Source: Tridacna crocea (taxonomy: Eukaryota; Mollusca; Bivalvia; Cardiida; Cardiidae). Taken from it: DNA of 64,000 bases. The notes under the pieces were generated by a model. That model was not told the DNA's origin and did not search any database. It saw nothing but the letters and a program-made list of their open reading frames with translations. A program made the translations under genes and the position numbers. The number at the start of each line of letters is the position of its first letter. Position 1 is the first letter of the stretch. The stretch lies in NCBI GenBank assembly GCA_943736015.1, contig OX031062.1:60128962-60192961 (forward strand). The letters are read 5' to 3'. Positions 43,850 through 56,500 of the stretch are shown here, in pieces.

Positions 43850-44061
43850 TTAACTCCCTACAACTCAATCCCGTGTCTAAACGAACCTGAAGGACCTTCC
43901 GGGAATGGAGAAAATTCTAGTAACCGGCGTTTTTTTTTCTCCATTTTCCACAATTCTTTCGACCCTGTTGAGGGCTATTGTTTCATTTGTCTCACTTTCG
44001 AATGTGTTTTTGCAGAACTTTTCAATTTACATGAGTGTAGAATTTGTCATTTGGTAGTTAA
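43850..44061 (+). mobile_element. Family A copy, diverged
   Basis: TTAACTCCCTACAACTCAAT to CATTTGGTAGTTAA. The hairpin tip CTAGTAACCGG is broken. Confidence 0.7.
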
Positions 44062-44326
44062 AGCGGTCTAAATATATCTACTGCCATCAAAACTTTGCTG
44101 GGCAGTGTCAAACATATCTGCACGGATTCATTGTTGTATGGATTATGGTTGTATATGTGTTAGAAAAAAAGTCTTTTTCGCACGTTTCTGGGTTTTGCCT
44201 ATTTTTATATTATATAATTTGTGCGGTTTTTAGAAGCTCCTGTATTTCATGAACACTTGTAATTTCTTTCCACTTTGTTTACACTGATCAATGTCAACGG
44301 GAAGTTGTGTGGGCACGAATCAAAAT

Positions 44327-45506
44327 CGGCTAAAATTAGGAGTAATTTCATGGTCGAAGGGAGAAAACTCGTATTTAATGACATAATGGCAGAGTTACTT
44401 CCCTTACATTTGCAGACCGCATAAAACCGAAGACGAATAAACATCGTTGCAGCTTGTGAAGACGAAAAAAGGGTAGAGCTGTCATTATTTCTGGTAAAGT
44501 TTAAGGCAGCCTCGATTGTATATGCTCTTCTTTTCAAAATATCATGACAGAAGACAAAAGAAAGAAAAACCAATTGCAGACGTGGTAACTATTTTGTAAA
44601 CAGGTGGTAGTCTCCCATGTATTTCGTCACATTTGTAAACAAGGCGACCGCCGAAATTCAAACCTGGAAGTAGCAAATCGGTTATCAGAGTAAGAGCTCA
44701 CGAAGAATATAAAATTAAATTTTACAATTAAATTTATCATCTGATAAATGTATACGATAAATAAGCCGTTTATTATGTTACAATATTTAAACTTATGATT
44801 TAACCAACGACATGTTTTCGTTCAATTAGGTTTTCGAGGTTATCATGCTAGTAAATATCGTTAATTAACGATAATAATAATATTCATTGGCTGAATTGTC
44901 AAATTCCAATAATTTCTCAGGTTATTGACCGTAAGGAACTGGGGACAGATACTGATTTCAAGCGTACAGGTCTGAATCTTCCAAGCTAATAAATGGAGAT
45001 GAAAGCTATGTTTTTTCCCCGAATTCATAAATGTTGATCTAAGTTTAGACTCCCTTTTTTATAGTGGAAAGGGGTGAGGGGAGCCGGAGGTCACTCTCTA
45101 CTAATTTGAACACTAAATCCCTGAGACAATAGATTAATTTAATTGAAATAACGCAATGTTCAGCATCCTGCCTTTAACTGAAAAATACCAGTTGGGAAAC
45201 CATCCGGGATTTTCGATATGGTTACCGGTTCTTAAAGTTCAATGTGACTGTTTGTAACGTTGTCTGCGCATGTCATATTCTTCAAAGATCTAGTGGGAGA
45301 TAATGCTGTTTGTAATGGTTGGAAAAAAGACTACTCCGGGTGGTGGTGAGGGGGGGGAACAATAAGGGAGAGTACTCTTCATAACTAATGAATAGGGATT
45401 GGTAGAGTTTTTTCCCTTTGACCACAAAATCACAATAGAATCTGATTGTGAACGTATCAGGAACAGACCTGAGACCGATTCACAGCGATTTTAGGAGCTT
45501 TCTATC
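44327..45506. repeat. Duplicated segment, copy 2
   Basis: Second copy of 40252-41185, same orientation, about 4.1 kb away. It carries extra sequence near 45125-45360. Confidence 0.85.
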
Positions 45507-45544
45507 ATTTTTAACTCTACTGTTTATGTCATGGCGGAGTTTCC

Positions 45545-46200
45545 GCCATCTGTCCGTCTGTCTGTACATTAAATTTTTGTGAAACTTACACAGTTTGTTT
45601 ATCTGATCAGTAGCTTGAAACCTATTGATTTTGACAAAATTCAAGCAAATAGTAACTGTATGGGAAAAGTAGCCATTTCAAATTTGAAATTTCCATTTCT
45701 TGTTTATACCATAAAATCTACATTTGTGGTCAGATTTCAGTGAAACTTACAGACTTTCTTTATCTTATCAATAGCGTCAGCCCTACTGATTCTGAAAAAA
45801 AAAAATTCCAAACAACAATATGGGAAAAGTAGCCATTTCAACTTGAAAATTTCCATTTCTTGTTTATGTGATAAAGTCTGCATGTGTTATCAGATTTTTG
45901 TTAAACTTACCAGTTTGTTATCTCATATACAGCTTGAACCTTATTGAATTTGAAAAAAAATCAAACACACAGTATGGGAAAAGTAGCCTTTTGGTGATGA
46001 AAATTTCCATTTCTTGTTAATGCGATGAAGTCAGCATTTGGGGCCAGATTTTCATTAAACCTGCACAGTTACTTTGTATCATAAATGGCTTGAACCCTAT
46101 TTATTTTGAAAAAAAAAAAACAACCCTGACAATCGAAGTGGGAAAAGTAGCCATTCAAAGTTTAAATTTTCCATTTCTTGTTTGGGCAATGAAGTTCACA
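45545..46200. repeat. Tandem array, about 153-165-bp units
   Basis: ATGGGAAAAGTAGCCATTTC recurs near 45661, 45821, 45975 and 46140, with AAATTTCCATTTCTTGTTTA in each unit. The 5' edge has CCGTCTGTCTGTACA. Confidence 0.88.
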
Positions 46201-46554
46201 GTTCGATTGTCAGAGTATGGCTCATTCATCAACGAGTGGTCTGGTGCGTGTTTCTATTACCATGTTATTGCTAAAATTGAGTTCTTTGAGAGTTGTCTTG
46301 CATACCGGCTTTCATGAAAAAGCAGCCTTTTGATGAAAAAAGAGGATACCGAAAACAAATTATTATTACTTTCACAAACCTCCAACAGATCTGAGTGATA
46401 ACAGCAAAGGACCCTGTTAACATAATGATGGATAGCCTCTTGCTCCCCCCTTGTCATCTATCAAGATAAATTGACCATTGGAAACCTTGCACATTTGGGT
46501 ATACATGTATATAATATGATCTATAATATGTGAAAAGAGGCATTCAGACATTTG

Positions 46555-47025
46555 TGTACGGTGTTGTCTCAGATAAGCCTGCGCAGGCTAATCCGAGACA
46601 GTATTTTACTTCAACATTAGATTTTCTCCTATAGTAGACTTGCCTGAAATAGAAAATCACACACAATCAGATTGGATTACCTGGGCAGACTGCCCAGGCT
46701 AATTGGAGATGACACTTAACACAATAGTCAAATGTCCCTTTTCGCGTAGTGCAGGCTATTTAGAACAACAAAATACCGGAACTCCTGCAAGGCTTAGTGG
46801 TGACAACCAAGCACCAGAAACCTTGGGTCACAGGTTCAATCCTCCCTTGAAAGGCTATTTTTTTGTGAGTTTGTCGTTCGGCGATACTCTTCAGAGCCCA
46901 AAAGATATCGACAAGGTTTGGCCTATGTCAGCCTGCGCGGACTGCACAGCCTGATATGATTTGATACTGTTCCTAAATGCATCAAGCCCCCTTTTCACAG
47001 AGCATGGCTCATATTTACTTTCAGT
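46555..47025. mobile_element. Degenerate interspersed repeat with SINE-like insert
   Basis: GATAAGCCTGCGCAGGCTAA and CAAGCCCCCTTTTCACAGAG then ATGGCTCAT mark its ends. At 46765-46870 is a tRNA-like piece with GGCTTAGTGGTGACAA and CAGGTTCAATCC. Fragments of the same repeat occur at 13627-13660 and 50125-50215. Confidence 0.55.
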
Positions 47026-47139
47026 CTGGCAGGCATAGAACAGGAAACATCGAGACGATTCATCAGGCGGATGGACAGCGCACCTTGGCCCAATTCTAAT
47101 TTTTTTCAATAAAATGGTTTGGATTGGCTGATTATCTCA

Positions 47140-47400
47140 TAGAAATGAGATAGTGTTTTGTTTTTTGCATTTTTTTTATTAAAAAAAAAACTCAGGAGAA
47201 CGCATTATTATCTTGTGGGGACGAGATAACATTTTATTTTTTGCATTTTTTTTAAAATATATATTAAATAAAAAACTTGGGAAAACGAATTTTGTTGTTT
47301 GCAAATTCGTGTATAAAAAAAGAAATTCAGAAAACAAATTTTGTTTTTTGCATTTCTTTTTAAATTAAAAAAAAACAACACAACTCAACACAACACACAT
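47140..47400. repeat. Low-complexity tandem repeat
   Basis: Four loose units of TTTTGCATTTTTTTT followed by A-runs and CAGAAAACGA. Confidence 0.6.
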
Positions 47401-47471
47401 CAGAAAACGAGTTATTATCTCATTGGAACGAGAAAAAGAAAAAGAAAAAATGCACATGTCACCTTCATGCC

Positions 47472-47527
47472 AGAGAACTCGTATCCTTCAGATTGGGGTA
47501 CGCGAGTACCCCAGGGTACGAGTTCTC
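47472..47527. repeat. Short inverted repeat upstream of ZNF277
   Basis: AGAGAACTCGTATCC and GGTACGAGTTCTCT enclose GGGGTACGCGAGTACCCC. It ends about 45 bp before the inferred ZNF277 ATG. Confidence 0.7.
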
Positions 47528-47571
47528 TTGCAGCCGTACAACAACAACAGAATTTTGCAACAACAACAATC

Positions 47572-47593
47572 ATGGCTGTAGCGAGATCAACTG
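47572..47593 (+). CDS. ZNF277: ZNF277 exon 1 (22 nt, inferred)
   Basis: ATG GCT GTA GCG AGA TCA ACT G followed by gtattt. It ends in phase 1, exactly what exon 48645-48873 needs to restore Glu, giving MAVARSTETVSSEG. No homology supports so short a stretch. The call rests on ATG, donor and phase only. Confidence 0.5.
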
Positions 47594-50500
47594 GTATTTT
47601 AGAGACTTTCTTTCTGATTTAGGACGTTCGATCAATTATGATACTTTCTAGTAAAACTAAAACTTCCTTTTCATATATGGCAGTAGTGGATTATAGTGAG
47701 CAACTGTTTTGTAACGGAATATGTCTTGTATTTTCGCGACGAGTTTTGACAGGAATGAGATTGAGACGTTGATTTTTTTTTTCACAGCCTGGAGTGTCCG
47801 TATTCCGTGATGATAAGGAAACAGCTTGATAAAATTAAGAATTGAGGCCAGAATATGAGCTAGAAATTACTTGCCTTCATAAAACAATCATTTCTTGTCA
47901 CTTTCATATATCAATAGAATAACTTGCATATTAAACTTATTTTCATGTTCATTGTGCATAAGTAAAAAACATACCGTCGGCCTTCTATTGCAAATATGGC
48001 GTGACCTAATTCCAGTAGTTCAGTAGTATTTACAGCAGAAAGTCGACGATCTTTGCATTTTTTGAGAAGGAACACTACTTAACATTGAGAAAAACTACGT
48101 AGACCTCTTTAACATGTGATAATTTGTTTATTTTCTAGCCTATTTGTCTTGTATTTGTCTGAAATTCAAGGGCAATGAGACATTGTAGCCAGCTGGTAAG
48201 GGTTACGAGCAGAAATACCATGTGACATCATCAAAATATGTTTTCTACGAGATGTACACAAAAACCAACCGTTCATGGACACTCCCAGAATAAGGACACT
48301 CGACGATGTTTAGTTTCCTCTCTCTGCCACTCCCTTTCTTCTAACTTGCCTTCTCACAAAGGCTCCCACTCATTGATTTTTTGTCAAGTGAAGCTGAAAA
48401 AATATATTGTTACATTCACCGTCATTTGAGTTTAGTAGTTTTGTTCTGGCAGCCTGAAAACACTGGAAAAACGAGAAAAATGCTGGTTACCAACATTTTC
48501 TTCTTTTCTCACAATGTTTCTACCCAATGACAAAAGTTGTCATTTGATTTACATTTATTTTGTTGCCTGCATTAATTTTCAATTTGATGGAGTCTAAGAT
48601 TTTGTTGTTTAGTAAAGATTAAATGACTTCCTTCTTAATTTTAGAGACAGTCAGTTCAGAAGGTACTGTTCTAGAAACACTACTTTTACCTGTTGTACAA
48701 GGCTTTACAGCTGGTCATACATGCCATACTTCAAGCATCACTGATTCTGTAACTTGTATACTGTGTGATGAGATGTTTGACATTAAAGAAGCCACAGCTG
48801 AATTGTTGAAACATTTTCTTTTGGGACACAGGCTTGTGATAGCTGATGTTGAACTTGTAGCAAATTTGAAAAGGTAAAATAGTCTCTCATATTTGTCTGA
48901 CAGACATTGATTTTAATCCTTCAGACTGCACTGTTCATGTTTTTTCCTGAAGAGAGATAATGTGTACGTCTAGCAATTCTGAAAAATAACTGCCCAAGGT
49001 AGTTATTGAACCCAAGACCTCTGGATCCCAAGGCAAATGCTCTACCATGTTGCTACAAAACTACTTCTGTAGCAAGGCAGCGTAAGTGTTCATACAAACA
49101 AAGTCCATAACAAAGAAACTAATGAACAAAAAATGGATAGCACAAATACAGGGACCAGGCAGGATTCGAACGTAGAATGCCCAGACAAATGGCCAACACC
49201 ATAACTACTGAACTAAAGTCTAAGAGAGTTCTTCCTAACGCACCTGTTAGGTATTGTATTGAAACTGTGATGAAGCCATGCATGAAGGAATGCCATTATA
49301 GTATCTCCAAACAGTGTCTCCTTATACATGTACAAGCACAAGCTATATATTTACATTTATCCTGTACACTTCATACTCCCCTATCATAGGAGGATTTGTC
49401 CACAAACCCCTTAAGAGCTTTTACTCTTTTTCTCAACTAACTTCCCAAGTTGGGAATTGAAACCAGGATATCTTTGTTCCAAGACGAATGCCATACCACA
49501 TCACCACAAATGCTAGCTCTATGGCAAGGTATTAAAAGTGTGGCTGTTCTTTAAAGGGGTAATAGAAAATGGAAGCAAACAATTGATTTCACAGTAAAAT
49601 TAACTGTGTTTATTTTCAGTTACATAAAGTATTGGAAAACAAGGTTTAAAGAAAGTCCAGTAGAAGAATTTTGTTCAGTGATACAGACAACACAGACAGA
49701 GGAAGGTAAGGTTAATCCGATACCACACAAACATTTTTTGGATGTTACCAAATTGTAACCATCTGCAGATGACGAAAGAAATGTGACTTGAAATTTAAAA
49801 ATTGTTTTATGAAGGGTAGAAAACATTGTGGGAAAAGGAGAAAATGCTGGTTACCAGCATTTTTTCCTTTTCCCACACTGTTTTCAAAAGCTGTCTTTCT
49901 GAGGGTTGTTAAAAGTCAGGATTGATTTTGGGTTAATGACATTCCTAGTACTTTACATATAAACAATACCCTGGCAAAAGGTCGTTGGAAGTGAATCAGT
50001 GATGCATTTGATACCAAGCAAGTCATCACATTATGGATCCATAAAATCTATTCCATCTAACAACCAACAGTCATGAGTTAGACTGGTCCTTGAACATGCA
50101 GGAAATTTTAAAACAGTTGAGATTTTCAACCCATGTTAGCCTGCGCAGCCAGGCTGACATGGGTTGATACTTTTTTCAGATGCATAAAACTGTCTTTTTC
50201 ACAAACGTTGCCTCACTTTAAACATGGCTGTATATGGAGAAAGGTTAAGTTATTTTTCATAGCCTTGTTATTACCTGGGCCGTCATCTTGCAAAAGCTGA
50301 GATATTTTCTCATATCTGAGTCATTGACTTCAAACTTAGGCTAGTTGTTAACTGTCGAAAGGGCAGGTAATCCTTACATCATTTCTGAAACAGTTATGCC
50401 CCGTTTGAGACTTAGCATTTTCACTGAAAAGCATTTTCACTGAGAAAACGCTTGAAAGCCCCAAATGTTGGCACCAGCATACAGTGTTCTGTTTAACACT

Positions 50501-53500
50501 TTTATCACAGAATCCTGACTTTTAATAACCCTGGGAAAGAAGCCTTTTGAAAACATAGTGGGAAAAGGAGAAAATGCTGGTAACCAGCATTTTCTCCTTT
50601 TTCCACAATGTTTTCTGCCCTACCAAAAAACAGTTGCTCCATTTTAGCCACACTGAAATTGTAATCTGCAAATGCTTTCAATTTGGACAAGTCGACTTTT
50701 TTGTTGTTCGGTACAGAGTTAAAGTTTCCTATGAAAAAATAACTTACACAGCTATTTGACAGAAACTTTTTGCTGTATGGGGGTCCATAAATTGCTTGTA
50801 ATTTGATGTATGTGTAGGAAATTACCAGAGTCATATGAAAAAAGTCATTAACACGTTTTGCCACAATGTTTTCAAGTGACCTGCCGGAAGATCATGAAGG
50901 TGTCTGGGGGCTGTAATGTGTTTATTAGTAATTAGATAATTATCATTCTGTCTTCTTGCAACTCTTGAAAATAGTTTTTGTAGTAATAGGGCAGGCAGAT
51001 ATTTCTGCAGTCTCATAAACTATTATCCCATTACCACACAATCCCTACTTTTGACGCCCCTGAGAAAGAAGCCTTTTGAAAACACTATGGGAAAAGGAGA
51101 AAATGCTGGTAACCAGCATTTTCTCCTTTTCCCACAGTGTTTTCTACCCTTCCTAGAACAAATTTCTATCTTTTAGTCACCTTTACTTTGTCGTCTGCAA
51201 ATGCTTTCAATTTGGACCAGTCTAAAATTTTGTCATGTGGTAATGAGTTATGAATATTATGCAGGACACTGACTAACAGTGCTGTAATTTATTTCAGATG
51301 GGAACTATTATTATTTGTTAAGCGATGTTTTGGAGGAAGATAAACAACTCAGGGAATTTTTACAAAAACGAAAATTAGTGAGTACAAGTACTTGTTTTAT
51401 ATATCTGCAGAGCTTAAGACAGGGGGATTGATTTTAATTTCAATATGGAACATGTAAATTATTCTCCACTAAACCCTATGTTGTGGGCACTCATTAGAAT
51501 CGTCTCATCGAGATGATTCTAATGAGTACCCTCAACTTAGGGTTTCAAAGAGAAATCATGGATTTAGTATACTGTCACTCCCTCTTATCTTGCTCTTTGT
51601 ATCTGTTTATTCATTTTAATATTTACTTTTCAGATTTTTGACATCTGTACTGCATTTGATATAACTCTTTATTTGCATGAGTTAAACCAGTGCCAGCCTG
51701 TGCCAAAAGAAATTTGTCTTTTGTCTAGAAACTGTTTTAACTCTTCACCAAATGACAAAACGTTAGACTTGTCCGAATTGAAAGCATTTGCAGATGACAA
51801 AATGAAGTTGACCCAAAAATGGAAACTTGACTTTAGAAGAGTAGAAAACATTGTAGGAAAAGGAGAAAATGCTGGTTACCAGCATTTTCTCGTTTTCCCA
51901 CTGTGTATTTTCAGACGGCTTTTTCCTTTGGTCTTAAAAACCAGGGATTGTTTGGTAAAGGGTTAACACGGCACAGAAAAACACATGTACTCACTTATCA
52001 TTACATATTGAATAATAATGTTCGATTATCTGTTTCTGACTGGCCATGTATGTTTTGGAAAAATAAGATGTATTTATTTAGTCTTTGCTACATTTATCTG
52101 TTATATTTGTCAAATTCTCTTCTTTTATTTTTCAGAAGAGTGTGTTGGAAAACCAGCAAAAAGAGAGAGATGACAACACTTTCTCTAGAGGATGTCTTTT
52201 CTGTAGGGAGCATTTTGTTGGCAACAGGTTTGTTTGGAGCTAAATGCCATTTTCTGCATTACTCCAGATATACTGAAAGGCCCAATAAATCTATTCATAC
52301 TGTTCTGGGTCTGTATTCACCAACCATTCTTAAGAATGTCCTTTGTCTTGATCTTCAAGATCTTCCGGCTGTGAAAGTAACAGAACTTCTGATTGGCTAA
52401 ACCAAATGGTTTAGCCAATCAGAAGTTATGTTACTTTCACATTAAAAAAGTTCTGAAGAATAAGACTAAGAACATTTTTAAGAATGGTTGGTGAAAATGG
52501 ACCCTAGAGTTCTTTTATAGTATTTTCTACAACATTCTTTTAATTCCTCTTGCTGCTTTCACGAATAAACAATGTCAAAATAATGTTCAATGTTGAGAGA
52601 TAGATATCTTACAATCCTTGGAAAGAATTTATCAGAGTTGGAAACTGACCATGACACTCCTATAATACAAACTTTGTTCAGTACTAACGGGCTAAAGAGC
52701 TTGGTAAGGTAACAAGTACCAACAAGCATTTTATGCAAGACGAACAAGCATAAAATGTGGTATCATGACTGTTCCAGCTACCATCTGTTACATAATAGGG
52801 CGAGAATGTAGATTCAAAGTCAAACTGCTTATATTTTGACTTTGTTAGCAGCCTGATCTTGATGCACTCTGTCCTTTAAGTCTGAAGTTTTGTCAGGTTT
52901 GTTTTGGTAGAAAAGACAACTGATTTTACAAATAGAATGGCAGTGACACATGCACATTTATATGAACAGTTGAATGCTAAAAAGTTGGTAAATAATTAAA
53001 GGAAATATTGATTTTCTTTATTCCTTGGTGGTTATAATAAAATTATTTTTATTCTTTTCACATGTCTGTCTATCCATCTGTTCATTCTTTTTTCAGTCTA
53101 TCCACCCATCAGTCTCTTTTTTTCTTATGGTCTGTTTTTCTTTTCTGTATAAAAGTGTGTCCTTTTTTGCCCCTTTTTTACAACTATAAACTTTTCAATC
53201 ATTTTATTGCAGGTCTTTACTGTTTAACCACATGGCACAAGACCATGGCTTCAATGTTGGTCAGCCTGATAATTTAGGTAAACTTGCTATTTCAGATATT
53301 TAGGCTCAAAATATTTGCAGATAGTTGTTCGGTCTTGCAGTGGACCTATTAGAAAACTCTATCATCAATATTATGACGGATGAACAGCCCTGTGAGCATA
53401 AATAGCACATACTTTGTGATATATTCATTGCCTTTACCCAACAATACAAACTTCTAAAGACACAGGGAGGGAAGCCTCTAGCAAATATGGTGGGAAAAAC

Positions 53501-56500
53501 ATTTTCTCCTTTTCCCACAGTGTTTTCTATCCTATCAAAGAAGGATCACACATTTTGAGCCACAGTGAAATTGTCATCTGCCAATGCTTTTAATTTGGAC
53601 AAGGTTTAACTTTTGTTGTCTGGTAAAAGATTAACCCTTTCTTCATGCTGTCTATACACACACTAGATAAAAGTTTTCATTGTAATCTACTGCAAATGTG
53701 TTTTAGGAGAAAATGAGGTATTTCTTTAACTAAACAATAAAAGTTTAGACTTGTCTAAATTGAAAGCATTTGCATTTGATGACAAATTAAGTGTGACTTG
53801 AAAACTGAAATATGATTTTGGCAGAGAAGAAAAGATTGTGTGAAAAGAAAAAAATGCAGGTTACCAGCATTTGCTTCTTTTCCCACATTGGTTTTAAAAG
53901 GTCTTCTTCCTCAGGTCTGTTAAAACTCTGGATCATTTGATGAAATGTTAAAACTTCTTACTGAAATGATATGTTTTTAAATTACTTGAGTATGGAGAGA
54001 ATTAGATCATCTGTCATGTTGCTAAAAGAACAAGGTAGGTGTATTATGATGTAAAACCTTGATTTCAAAATGATGTGCAACAGATTCAGTTAACCCTTTC
54101 CCAAACAGCAAATTTTGGACCAGACCAAATTGAAAGCATTTTGCAAATGACAACAGTTGCTAAAACAATGATGTTTCTATATGGTAGGGTAGAAAACATT
54201 GTGGAAAAAGGAGAAATTGCTGGTTACCAGCATTTTCTCCTTTTCCCACAATGTTTTCAAAAGGCTACTATTCTAGACCCGTAAAGGGTTAAATAATAGT
54301 ATTTTTTGTGAACTGTAAAACAAAGAATTAACTAAAGTAGTTTTTTATTTTGTAGTATTTACAGAGGAATTTTTGGACATTTTGGAGGGAAAGCTGTCAA
54401 GGTGAGCCAGCATATAAAGTTTTTGTCCTTTTGTTACTGTGATAAGAAGGAGATATTTTACAAGTCTTTACAGTTCAAAGTATTCTGGGTGGTGACCCTG
54501 TTTGACTGTTCCTTGGCAAGGCATTACCCAATTCCAACATGATACTTGTGAAACATAATTTGACCATCAAAATGAAAGCTTAACTCTTTACCAAACGACA
54601 AAATTTTAGACTGGTCCAAATTGAAAGCATTTTTAGATGACAAAATTGATGTGACTAAAGAATTGAAATTTATAGTTTAAACATATTTATTTAACATCGA
54701 TTGAGAAACAAGTTCTTACAACTTATACTAATCTCTCTCAATTCTGTTTCCTGGGAACTACAGCAATACTCGCGCCGAGTGTGTGGGCCAATGAAAAATC
54801 CCAAAGTTGAAACCGGCTCACGGGTATTGAACTCAGGACCTTTAGGTTATGAGGCCAACGCTCTACCTCACGACTATGGAGCCCACAATTGAAATTTGTT
54901 TTAGGAAGTGAAGAAAACATTGTGGAAAATGGAGAAAATGCTGGTTACCAGCATTTTCTCCTTTTCCCACAATGTTTTCAAAAGATTTCTTTCACAGGGT
55001 TGATAAAAGTTTGGATTGTATGGTAAAGATTTAAAACTGCAAATAACCAAAAAAGCAAAATGTTTTTATCAAATAAACCTTTTCCATTTATTATTCGAGT
55101 TTGTTATAGAATTTATTTTATGATTTATGAAATTTTGTATGATCAGGTATCTATTGTCTTTTTGTAGTTTACAGTGTTTGTATTGTGAGAAAATCTTCAG
55201 AGATAAAATAGTACTCAAGGAGCACATGAGGAAGAAACAACATAGGAAAATCAATCCACAGAACAAAATATATGACAAGTTTTATGTTATCAATTATTTG
55301 GTGAGTGAAGCAATTATTCCTTATGTAATGTCCACAGAAGTCATTTAAATCTGCAGATGACTTTAAGTGTCTTGTAACAAATGAAAACATTGTGGCAAAA
55401 GAGAAATTGCTCATAACAAGTAATTACTCCTTTCGTCACTCTGCTTTCACTCTTATTCATGTATTCCAACCGTAATTGACGGTGATCATTTATTTTTTAC
55501 AATAATATTTTCAAAGTTGTAAACTCCAGATTGGATAATCTGGCCTTTGCAGTCTGGACATGCACAGTTCTCAAGGTTACTATGCATTATACACATACAG
55601 TATGTCTTGTCTTAGGTATGAAACATTACCATAAGGGAGAATGTACACAAGCTCATTACTTAAAATTTGTTGTAATTATCAACTATGAACTGCAGATGTG
55701 CATGGCACAATTTTCAACTGTCTGCTGTTAATCTTTTACCACTTCCGAAAAAAAAAATGTATAATTTAAGCTTTATTTGAAGGGATGTCTGTTAAATGCT
55801 TTGAATTTGGAAAAGACTAAAGCTGTGTTGTCTGGTAAAGGGTTGAAGGTTGAAAAATTGTTTCATATTGAATTATGATTTTTTTTTATTAATGCATAAT
55901 GCAAGCAGACTTTGGACATCTATATTCTCTGTTTAAAAAAACAGCATGAATATAAGTCATTCTTTGAACAGTAGCCACTGTGTCTGACGAAGAAAAAAAA
56001 TATAAGGACTTGATTTTTAACATTCATACATTTTGTCCTTTGTCATAGCTCCGTTTCAAATGAGATGCATTAACCCTTTACCACTCAATCCCTACTTTTG
56101 ACGACCCTGAGAAAGAAACCTGCAGAAAACATTGTGGGAAAAGGAGAAAATGCTGGTAACCAGCATTTTCTCCTTTTCCCACAATGTTTTCTACCCTTCA
56201 CAAAACAAATTTCAAATTTTCAGTCACTTTTATTTTGTTGTCTGCAGATGCTTTCAATTTGGGCAAATCTAAAATATTGTTGTATAGTAATGAGTTAAAC
56301 ACTATTGATAGCAAAGCGATATACAATGTATGAATCTATATGTTCTGAATATGCACACAACAAGTGTCTTATTACAAAGACTGAATTTCTAACTAAATAC
56401 GCTGAAATTGAAAACATATAAACACATAATAACAAAGTACACTTCCACCCTGCTAGGGCCTTGTAATCAAAGAGTCGTGTGCGACAAAAGCAGCATAATC

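Larger units (their letters stand above)
37154..47571. other. DDX20/ZNF277 divergent intergenic region
   Basis: About 10.4 kb between the two start codons. Apart from the listed elements and the AK2 remnant I find no exon with homology. 41490-42720 and 46200-46550 look like unannotated AT-rich DNA. Promoters of both genes should lie at the two edges, but no TATA-like core is evident. Confidence 0.6.
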
